Positions 56,246 to 64,000 of a stretch of 64,000 nt of DNA are shown here, piece by piece (the first letter of the stretch is position 1; every line of letters starts with the position of its first letter). The position numbers were made by a program, and so were the translations under genes. Source of the DNA: Ashinkailepas kermadecensis. Taxonomy: Eukaryota; Arthropoda; Thecostraca; Neolepadidae. The stretch covers positions 62,001-126,000 of the forward strand of contig JAOTOM010003999.1 of NCBI GenBank assembly GCA_034440615.1, read 5' to 3'. The notes under the pieces are model-generated. The model saw only the letters and a list, made by a program, of their open reading frames with translations. It was not told where the DNA came from and searched no databases.

Positions 56246-56321
56246 GCTTGTTAAATGAACGCTATAGGCGCTAAATGATCACAATTTTGGTCGAGGCACC
56301 CTAAAACTCAAATAACTAACT
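56246..56321 (+). other. I-LINE 3' terminal domain shared with SINE tails
   Basis: ACGCTATAGGCGCTAAATGA, then a GTCGAGGCACC block, then CTAAAACTCAAATAACTAAC. The same order of blocks ends the SINEs at 17570, 24972 and 58812 and the short insertions at 31118, 49219 and 60714. Confidence 0.8.
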
Positions 56322-57589
56322 AACCTCCATCTGCATGCTGCATGAGAGCATTGCACTTATTGCTTCACAAAGAACAATAACATGTTGAAATTACTATATT
56401 TTCAGGAATGGAATCCTGTGCTGATAACATTTTCTGAGTTATAAATTTGCAGATCAGATCTACATCATTTGTGTTAATAAATATGAGAAATTCATAGAAA
56501 TGCATACACCGGTTTGTGGACAAGAAGTTATTCTGATTATTTCTGATGTATTGGAAAATGACAAATTTTAATGATGGAAGCAGGCAAAGTTAAAGTACTT
56601 ATATCTCAATAAGTGGTCAGTTCACTAACAAGACAGCAAATTCACTCAAATAGCACTCAAAATGCCAGGTGGCCCACTCTTTTTGCAAGTTTAAAATCGA
56701 GGACGGTGCTTTCTTGAATCATGTTTAAAGTACATGAGGGAAATGTATTGCTGACACTTGTAAGGAACTGATGTGTGTAACGGTAATTCACATTTATAAT
56801 GTCCTGATGTTTGTACACAAAATATAGCTCACTATTCTAAATAGCATGGGAGGTATGATGCCATATATCATGGCTAATTTATGGGCAAACTGTTATGCAG
56901 CAGATTCCCCGCATTGTTACTTAGTTATTTGGGCTTTAGGGCACAGACCATGTTGATCACATAGCTCCCTGCATTGTTGTTAACTGATATATCAGTATGT
57001 TTGCAAATTCACTTATGAGTGAATCCATACCATTCTCACTGGGGTATAAAAGCTACATTATAACATTGCTTCTACAATGCATATAACAGAAACCCATCTC
57101 GATTGTCCTACTTACTCAGGACACCATAGAAGTCAATGAAGCCAATGAAAACCATAGAAGTCAATGAAAATGTTACTTCATCCCCTGTATTGTTAATGGA
57201 AACAGAAGTCTCTTGAACCATATGTTGTCCTTCACAGTGTTGCTCCATCCACCTCCAACTCCAACCCTGCCCAAACTTCAGGAGCTCATCCATCTCCAAA
57301 GCAGTCTGTTGAAGAAGGTATGTATTGCAGCATAACTACTGTGACCGGAATTCCATGGTATCCATGTTGCCTTACAATCCATCCTTGCTGATCCATGTAG
57401 CAGATGTTTGACTTTCCTCAAACTGTCTGGATAACTGGGGAGTTGAAATCACATGTGAGTGATGAAACATATTAATTTTCCTGTATTCTTATGTTGCATC
57501 ATTGCATGGCACAGTGACATACCGAATGGGGAGGGGGAATTGTGGGCAGTTGCCCCGCCCCCCCCCCCTCCTGATAGGTTGTGGGGCCC

Positions 57590-58160
57590 CCAAGAATCCG
57601 CCGAGCTTAGGAAAAAATGCGCCATGCTCCCTAAAAATTGCACTCGGTCCACCAAAAATCGCACCGGGGCTCAGCAAAATCACATTGGGGGCCCCAAAAA
57701 GTAGCGCAGGGGCCCCGATAATGACGCTGGGGCCTCAAAAGTTTGCACCTGGACCCCTGAAAATCACGTTGGGGCCGCAAAAAAGTCGTGCCGGGATTCA
57801 AGAAAATCACGACGGGGGCCACAAACGGTCGGGCTGGGGCCTCCTGAAAATCACGCTGAGACTGGGGTACTAAGAATTATCACTCGGGCCCCTGAAAATC
57901 ACGCTTGAGGTCTGACAGGTCCCACCGGGGCTCTAAAAGTCTCGTTGAGATCACCCAGCAAATGAAGCCGGGTAAATGAAAAACAGTCCGGACACGGAAA
58001 ATCAATCTGGGATCTCAACAATAGCTCCAAAAGCCCACAAAACTTGTTGGGCCCCCACAAACGTGTCGTAGCCACCGCAAGGGATCCCAACAAGTGACGA
58101 CGGGGCCCCCCAAAATCGCAATTAGACCAAAAAAAATTCACGCCGCTTCTCTTGAAAATC
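57590..58160. repeat. Degenerate GGGGCCC repeat in B'
   Basis: Inverse counterpart of 25700-26330, with the same loose 30-36-base unit (GGGGCC followed by AAAATCAC- or AAAATCGC-like segments). Confidence 0.7.
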
Positions 58161-58811
58161 TCACTGGGGCCAAAACGTCGTGCCGGAGCCCCACAAGTTG
58201 CAGCTGGCTTCCCAAGGATCAATATATACCCGGAATGTCACCTTGCGAACGGAAAAATTGCGCCAAGGATCCACAAAATAAGAAGTCGTCGGACGCCGGA
58301 AAAGAAACCTGTTAGGGCACCGGAAAAAACGCACCGAGAGCCAGAAGAATCGTACCGGGGTCCAAAAATAGCCTGCAGGGGGCTTATAAAAATAGACTTC
58401 ACCACAAAAACCACAAGGAGACTCCATCGAATCGACCAGGGCATCGGAAAATTAAGAATGGGTCCCGAAAGAAAATTATCCGAAGGGCCTTTCTACTCTC
58501 GATCGTGCAATCTGCGGAAAAAAACACGTTGAGCAGCCGCAGTGGCGTACTAAAGGGAAAAATTCCCCTCCCTAATGTTAGGCACCAAGGAAATACTTTC
58601 ACCCATCGTCATCACCGTTCAGGTCTGCTGTGCTCTGATGCTTCATCAATGTCGGTGTGTTTTAGCCTGCATCTGATCGCTGAAGTATTTTTATTTAAGC
58701 CGTTGTTTGTTGGTGTGTGGAGTGAGGAGGAGGGTAACAGTGACGGTGACTGTGACGATAGATCCGAGCCCACTATATGGCACTGCAGTCGCATGCTATT
58801 ACTCAGAGTTA

Positions 58812-58928
58812 TGTTGGTGAGTTCGAGTCTCACCTGTCGCTACTCTTCGCCCGCGACCAATCGGCGTGAGAGATTGGCGACGCTATAGGACTCAACGGTC
58901 GACGTGTCGTAGAACCAAGAACCAACCA
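58812..58928 (+). mobile_element. tRNA-SINE subfamily 2, 5'-truncated, shared with block B
   Basis: It begins at GTGAGTTCGAGTCTCACCTG and ends AGAACCAAGAACCAACCAAG. It is flanked by AGAGTT-containing sequence on both sides. It is the same insertion as 24972-25088 in the other B copy. Confidence 0.85.
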
Positions 58929-59183
58929 AGAGTTGTTATGTTGACATGTACTGAGCACTGCTCTTTTAATTATGCGACTTCACCAGTTATTGGACGATTT
59001 TCCCCGTTGGTGAGGATGCTGAATAAACATGAGCATACACATCGTCGAATAAAAATCAGAATTTCTGAGATCTGAAAATATAGTGGGCTAAATCCGATGA
59101 GTTTTTTTTTGGTGGGGGGCTCTAGTGCGTTGGCACTTCGGCCCTCCCAATGTTTTTAAAAAATCGACACCCCTGACTCCATA

Positions 59184-60704
59184 TCCTGTACCAGTCTACT
59201 TTATGGAATTGCCGGTGCAACACCAATCGAAATATTGTGTTGCTATCCAACATCTAATATTCTAATAGTCCTAATGGTCACCCGACCCTCGTAGCCGCTA
59301 TCCGCTTCCAGTGGACATGAACCCCACGGAAGGTTTTTACATCTTCCACGATCAATGCACTGGCGGTCTGAAGGCACGGGACCAAGGCCGATGTTCAGAA
59401 CCTTTGCACTAACTGGAATTTTCACGAAATTTCAACATTTATTGGGAAAAACATAGTTTTCATCGGATCCATCAAACGTTAGCTGTTCAAATCCGAAGTC
59501 TCAAAATTGGAAATTTTACCCTTCCATACAACAAACTTTTAGATCCACCAATGTACAAAAGTAAATAAATATTTCAGAGTACTTCAGATCCCTTTCTTTA
59601 GTATAGACGGCCTTGACTGCCAATGCATGACATCAATTATTTTCACGATTTAGCATGCGGGATGCGATTTACCATAGTAGGATGCGGCTGAATTAGAAAT
59701 TCAGAGGCGGGGGGCATTGGAGGAATGTGGGGCTCCCATGGAAAGGTGGCGACCCTCCGGTCGTTGGAGGTCCCTCTATCAAGAAGGTTCCAACTCCCTC
59801 CTGAATGGAAAGCCGACGCTGTTCCACGGACGTTTGTGTGCGCACCCAGCTTGAATTTTCGCCAGTCGAAGCCACCCATCTGAGAGCTGCATAACCACTG
59901 CAATCGATGCTCCCCGAAAACCCCCGAAGCCGCCCATCTGATTAAAAGATGCGCCAATCCAGACCAGATAGAGGCCCCGAAATTCCGCTCCCCGAAATTC
60001 TCCAAATTCGTGGCGACTCTTCGGAGAGATGGCATCCTTCCATAAGTGTCCCCGCGATCAAAATTTCAGGCACCGCCCATAACCACTCTTATATATCACA
60101 AAACAAACGGGAAGCCGATCTGTTTTGTTCGGAAGTTCTTCACCAGATTGCAACGTCTTAGACAAGAAATGGATAAAGAAGTTGGGCGGTCATTTTGGCT
60201 TTGGGCGAATTAACAGCTTTGCCACATGATATCCAAAACCTCAGGGTTGGACATCCCCAGAATCCGCCGACGACAATCAGCTTAGTAGCGGGCGGAGCAC
60301 CTTGTGAGCCTTCAAGTGAAAATGAAAATACGCAGCAGATTTGATACTGATTCGAACGCATTACGAACAAATAAATTTCATGCTGGTACACTGAGTTCCA
60401 CAAGGTCAGTTTTGGTCCCTCGTCGCAGATAGAAGTCATATGATAACGATGATTGCACCATGTGGTAGTTCACGATGGGTGCCATGAACTTTGCTACCCA
60501 TAAAATGTTTCGGTGACAAAGTGCAATTATCACCATCAGCGTAGTAACAGAGGCCAGTGAGTTCATCCCCCACACACTTTCCTCGAATCCTAGCCATTGG
60601 CGTACGCCATGGGCTGGAAAGAATGGTCTAAGGTTGGGCTTTGGCCACCTCACTTCTTGGGACGCCCCTACCGTTCTTGCTTATCATCACCTTACGGAAC
60701 CAGT
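59184..60704. other. No gene recognised
   Basis: Mixed sequence. The 130-codon minus-strand ORF at 59643-60035 has no motif. Part of it (the GAAAGGTGGCG block near 59738 and neighbours) resembles 10910-11050, so it is probably old repeat sequence. Confidence 0.45.
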
Positions 60705-60713
60705 AATGAAATA

Positions 60714-60774
60714 TGCTGGTTGGTTATTTGAGTTTTAGGGCGCATCGACCAGGTTTGGTCATTTAGCGCCCATT
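60714..60774 (-). mobile_element. 61-bp LINE/SINE tail insertion with 9-bp TSD
   Basis: Minus strand: GGGCGCTAAATGACCAAACC, TGGTCGATGCGCCC and TAAAACTCAAATAACCAACC in order. AATGAAATA is duplicated at 60705-60713 and 60775-60783. It is an extremely short, clean 5'-truncated insertion and gives the cleanest view of the tail consensus. Confidence 0.88.
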
Positions 60775-60890
60775 AATGAAATAGGCTGCCGCATATCATT
60801 CGATGTCATGTTATAGTTGTTTCTTTTTTCAATTGATATCACACTATCATGGGGACGATAATGATATGTTACATAGCAAATGAAATACAC

Positions 60891-61257
60891 GAACCCAACT
60901 TGAGAAACCCTGTCGAGGGTACCGGTAGTGTAGCAGACCCCCACAACACGACGCTGGGTGATGCTCCAGACGACGCGACAGGCCTGGGGTACAGTTCCGT
61001 GCCGAGCGTCCGGGTACTGTAGCAGACACATACAACACGAGGCTGCGTGATGCCCAGGACGACCGCGACAGGCCTGGGGTACAGTTCCGTGCCGAGCGTC
61101 CGGGTACTGTAGCAGACACATACAACACGAGGCTGCGTGATGCCCAGGACGACCGCGACAGGCCTGGGGTACAGTTCCGTGCCGAGCGTCCGGGTACTGT
61201 AGCAGACACATACAACACGAGGCTTCGTGATGCCCAGGACGACCGCGACAGGCCAGC
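60891..61257. repeat. 90-bp minisatellite, about four units
   Basis: GGCCTGGGGTACAGTTCCGT recurs at 60981, 61071 and 61161, exactly 90 bp apart. A diverged unit precedes them and a partial unit follows (61251). Because 90 is a multiple of three, long repetitive ORFs cross it on the minus strand. They show no domain and I do not call them genes. It lies about 230 bp beyond the stop codon of the zinc-finger gene. Confidence 0.92.
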
Positions 61258-61492
61258 TCTTGCCCAACATTGCAACCGACCTGGGGCACAGTTCCATCCC
61301 GCAGGCAATCGGAAGGCAGACGAAGACGTCACGTCGGCCAAAGCAAGTGCGTCCAAATGTAAAATTTTAGGTGAGAGCCGCACTCATTTTCTATACTCGG
61401 AGCAAATTGTGTCACATTTGGCGCCAATATAGTGCAATGTGGTTTCACTGTGCAGGCGGGTAGCGATCACGGCCGCGGCAGATGTACGCCAG

Positions 61493-62794
61493 CTAGAGCC
61501 GCCGCAGCCGCACGACGGCGTGCATCGCCAGCTTTGCGTCCGGCCGGCTACGCCAGTCGGTCGGCAGCGGCCGCCACTGCGAACTGGTGGCCGGCGGCAG
61601 CGAGTCCACTTGCCAGTCGTCGTCTGGCGAGTCGACGTCACCGTACCAAGGGACCGAGAGCGACCGACCGCCGACGACCGTCAGCTTCGACTCTCGCTTG
61701 ATGCCGCACAACTCGACCGAGTCTCCGTCGCGCACCACGGACTTCGCGCCACCGTCGCAGTCGTCCTCAGTGGCGGCAGGGCCGCCTCCGCACTCGTCCG
61801 CCGACTCGGACTCGTCCGAACTGGCGTCCGACGCGACGCCGTGGCCTTCCGTCCCTGCAGAGGTGGCATCCGATACGGGGTGCGACGGCCGGCCGGCCGA
61901 CCGACGGCTGTGCGCTCGGGACCACGTCTCCGGCGCGGCCACCACCTTGTGGCTGCGGTGCAGTCGTATGTGCTGCTTCATCTTGGCCTCGCCGCCGACC
62001 AGTCGCAGGCAACACAGTGGGCACTGCAACAGTGTCGGCTTTGCGTCGGGACTGTGCGTGCACTGTACGTGCTGCTCGGCGTCCGTCCACGTGTCGGTGC
62101 CGTAGTTGTCACAGAGCGCACAGCCCAGCAGGTAGCAGTCCTGGCTGTGCACGGTGCGAACGTGCCGCCTGCACGCGACCACGCTGCCCGAGAAGGCACA
62201 CAGCTGGCAGCGCGACCTGTAGCCGTGCAGGCCGCCGCCGTGGTTGTCCTCGTGCTGGTACACCTCCATCAGGTGCTTGAGCGCCGTGCCGCACGTCACG
62301 CACTGGAAGGTGAGCGACGAGCCGTCCGGTCCGGCGTGCACGCACCTGGTGTTGTGCTCGGACGCAGATTCGCCCGTGCGGCCGACCACCTTCAGACAGC
62401 TGTCGCAGCGTATCTTGGCCATGCCGGTGGCCAACTGGCGCCACTGCTCCGGGTGCGCCTCCTCCACGTGTCGGATGCTGTCGGCGGACGTCGGCGTCAC
62501 CGCCGGACACTGGATGCACACCACGAACAGGCCCGGGTTGCAGATGGCCAGCCCGGCGAACAGCACGCTGCGCTCGCGATGGAAGTGCTGCATGTGGTGG
62601 TGCAGGCGGATCCAGCTGGGGAAACCGGCGGCGCCGCACAGTCGGCACGTGACCAGCCGCACGCAGCGCCGCCGGTCCAGCTGAGTGAAGCACTCTGTGT
62701 CGAGAGGCAGGTGCTCCATGAGCGCTTCGTCCGGGGGCGCCACTGGCGTGATGGTCACCTCACTGTTGCCCGCCTGCGCTTCATCATCGCCACT
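61493..62794 (-). CDS. C2H2 zinc-finger protein, last coding exon
   Basis: This 433-codon exon begins after a TTTGTGTCGGCAG acceptor, phase 0, and ends at a stop at 61493. About seven C2H2-type fingers are spread through the first two thirds, with C-x2-C pairs CRLC, CIQC, CDSC, CVTC, CQLC, CALC and CPLC, each followed 11-13 residues later by an H-x3-5-H pair. The rest is a Ser/Asp/Glu-rich tail (ASDASSDESESADECGG) with a basic segment. Several fingers lack the standard TGEKP linker. The exon is very GC-rich and differs sharply from the AT-rich repeats to the left. It probably binds DNA in the nucleus; target unknown. An even longer antisense frame is a shadow. Confidence 0.82.
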   Translation of the reverse strand, partial: SGDDEAQAGNSEVTITPVAPPDEALMEHLPLDTECFTQLDRRRCVRLVTCRLCGAAGFPSWIRLHHHMQHFHRERSVLFAGLAICNPGLFVVCIQCPAVTPTSADSIRHVEEAHPEQWRQLATGMAKIRCDSCLKVVGRTGESASEHNTRCVHAGPDGSSLTFQCVTCGTALKHLMEVYQHEDNHGGGLHGYRSRCQLCAFSGSVVACRRHVRTVHSQDCYLLGCALCDNYGTDTWTDAEQHVQCTHSPDAKPTLLQCPLCCLRLVGGEAKMKQHIRLHRSHKVVAAPETWSRAHSRRSAGRPSHPVSDATSAGTEGHGVASDASSDESESADECGGGPAATEDDCDGGAKSVVRDGDSVELCGIKRESKLTVVGGRSLSVPWYGDVDSPDDDWQVDSLPPATSSQWRPLPTDWRSRPDAKLAMHAVVRLRRL

Positions 62795-63531
62795 CTGCCG
62801 ACACAAACAGTACCCCGCGTGAAAGACGTGTCACACCGACTTCAGCCGCAGAGTCTAAACGTGCTGGGAAATAACGGTCCTCCTATATCCATCGCCTTAT
62901 CAAACCGTGATCTCCCTTCGGTATTAATTATAACCAGAAGTCAAATATGTGGTAATGCACTTGCTTTGCTAAGCGTTGAATATGCGAGATGATGACGACA
63001 CGGAAATTATCACGATTGCACTGAAAATGCTCATCGAAAGTCCAACGCTTTACCTCCATCATCCACTCAGCCTTCCCATTCCGTGGCCACCCCATGTCGT
63101 CCACAATTCGTATAGTCGTGATAATTCCGCTTCGCACCCAACCCCATGATGCCGTTTTCCGGCTCCGCTCACAAGTGTCTTTCCGAGATGTCGACACTTC
63201 GCGGGTCAGATTCGAAGTGTAAGGCAAGTGGCTAAAGCTTTCAGAGGTATCGACAATGCGAGTGTTCGATTTTCAATATAAGGCAAAGGACTGAAGCTAT
63301 CTCGGCTCGGTGCAAGCCACAAGGAAGACACGGTCCCAACAGTCAAATGACTGCTTCGTACCGTACCATGCGAATACCGACTTTTCATGCTATTCCCCCA
63401 CTCGGATACATTCATGCAAGTTGTGCACGCTCACGTACTTGAAAAAGCACACTATCTGCTGCGGTGTCGATGATTCGACACGCCAGGCAATAACACAGGA
63501 CCAAGCACGGCGAAAGTAGCGACTATCGTAC
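62795..63531 (-). other. Intron of the zinc-finger gene
   Basis: It starts with GTACGATAG after CTCAG and ends with GGCAG. Both flanking exons are in phase 0 here. I see nothing else recognisable inside its 737 bases. Confidence 0.7.
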
Positions 63532-63835
63532 CTGAGCCGCATCAGCCAGCGGCATGATGGACAAGCCCACGGGCAGACTGAAACCCTCCACAGTCGACTT
63601 CATCTGCTCTGGGATGGCATTGGCGCGTCCGTCTCGCGGCGCGTCAGCCGCCTCATCGGCATCAAACGATGGCGCGCCATCTGTCTGTGGTGCGATGTCC
63701 GGCCGTAACGATTTGGTCCCAAACAGCGAAGGGTTCGGCCATCGCGCGCTAGACGGAGATCCGTCGTTCGACCGTCGGGCTTTGCTCCGAGATGGTGAAC
63801 CGGCAGAACGCCAGGCAGGCTCCATGCCCAGCTTC
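63532..63835 (-). CDS. Internal exon of the zinc-finger gene
   Basis: The acceptor is GGTTTTTACAG at 63836-63846; the donor is CAG|GTACGA at 63532/63531. The 304-base exon completes a split codon with its first base and then encodes 101 residues ending ADAAQ. The protein is low-complexity, rich in Ser, Arg, Pro and Asp (SAGSPSRSKARRSNDGSPSS), with no finger. It joins in phase to the exon at 62794. Earlier exons must lie beyond the window. Confidence 0.65.
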
Positions 63836-64000
63836 CTGTAAAAACCAAGCACCATATGAACGTACCATCGCGCAGCCATTGCTTCTCCAGTAATGATCGA
63901 AGTCATGTTCATAGTGACTTGCAGGGATCTAAGGCTCGAACTGACTGCATTCCCAAATGGGTGAAGTGCATCCTGGTGAGAAACTTGGGACTGTATAGAG

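Larger units (their letters stand above)
50063..56321 (+). mobile_element. Full-length I-clade LINE, 6.26 kb, 12-bp TSD, inactive
   Basis: It starts CCCCCCGACGAGGC with a 5' UTR hairpin (CCACCTTTCCGTGGTGG). It carries ORF1 with three zinc knuckles and ORF2 with endonuclease, RT and RNase H, and ends in an AACTCAAATAACTAACTAAC tail. The RNase H domain after RT is diagnostic of the I group. Target duplications and the empty site in block B define its borders to the base. Both ORFs contain several stops and frameshifts, so the copy is dead although complete in length. Confidence 0.94.
47901..59175. mobile_element. Element B': TIR transposon of hAT type carrying an I-clade LINE
   Basis: The left end CAGGGGCGTTGATTTG and the right end (reverse complement) CAGGGGTGTCGATTTT form TIRs, with exact ACTCCATA duplications outside. 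An 8-bp TSD and CAGGGG termini point to the hAT superfamily. Subtracting the 6259-bp LINE and its 12-bp duplication leaves about 5.0 kb, non-coding as far as I can see, so it is a large non-autonomous element. It is the inverse counterpart of block B. Internal contents from left: D-type terminal module, AT-rich CCTAA-containing part, LINE, GGGGCCC repeat, SINE. Confidence 0.88.

Noticed and set aside
60759..61383. Three long minus-strand ORFs with repeated Cys-rich peptides
   Set aside because: They cross the 90-bp minisatellite, whose length is a multiple of three, so all frames stay open; no domain, start context or splice evidence.
1..64000. Bacterial origin, a bacterial operon, or an antiviral defence system
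   Set aside because: Introns, SINEs, LINEs, gypsy and hAT elements and TTAGG repeats show a eukaryotic nuclear genome; no bacterial defence genes were recognised.

Overview
This window is eukaryotic, almost certainly arthropod, nuclear DNA. The signs are spliced genes, tRNA-derived SINEs, several non-LTR retrotransposons, Ty3/gypsy and hAT elements, and many interspersed TTAGG/CCTAA runs, which is the arthropod telomere motif. I see no operons, ribosome binding sites or bacterial genes. I cannot name the species. The only part that looks like an ordinary host gene is a minus-strand C2H2 zinc-finger gene at the right edge (61493-63835, at least two exons). Nearly everything else is mobile DNA or tandem repeat.

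Layout. 1-522: end of a LINE reverse transcriptase ORF. 2050-4025: a giant foldback (inverted repeat). 4548-4861: a hAT-type MITE with 8-bp target duplication. 6290-10160: two L2/CR1-like LINE copies that share a hairpin plus (AAAT)n tail; the second is nearly intact. 10313-11114: two small TIR elements around a CA/TA microsatellite. 11285-14475 (A): 20-bp minisatellite arrays alternating with about 0.8-kb spacers that carry a tRNA-SINE. 17570-17733: a complete SINE with a 15-bp target duplication. 17950-19860: decayed gypsy pol. 20247-24641: a full-length hAT transposon with TIRs, 8-bp duplication and a three-exon transposase gene disabled by two stops and a frameshift. 24722-31490 (B): a large TIR-type repeat. 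33220-35432: a broken transposase-like gene. 35745-45415 (A'): the A repeat in inverse orientation, containing a young gypsy element (39117-44650) that itself carries an 820-bp insert. 47901-59175 (B'): the B repeat in inverse orientation, bounded by an exact 8-bp duplication and containing a 6.26-kb I-clade LINE (50063-56321). 60714-60774: a 61-bp LINE/SINE tail insertion. 60891-61257: a 90-bp minisatellite. 61493-64000: the zinc-finger gene.

The elements date one another. B and B' share a SINE at the same internal position, so that SINE predates the spread of B. B keeps the empty site for the I element found in B', and A keeps the empty site for the gypsy element found in A'. The tails of the SINEs resemble the 3' end of the I-clade LINE, which suggests that this LINE's machinery mobilised them. 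The most informative parts are the hAT at 20-24 kb, the B/B' family, the minisatellite-SINE higher-order repeat, and the 820-bp insert of unknown class inside the gypsy integrase.
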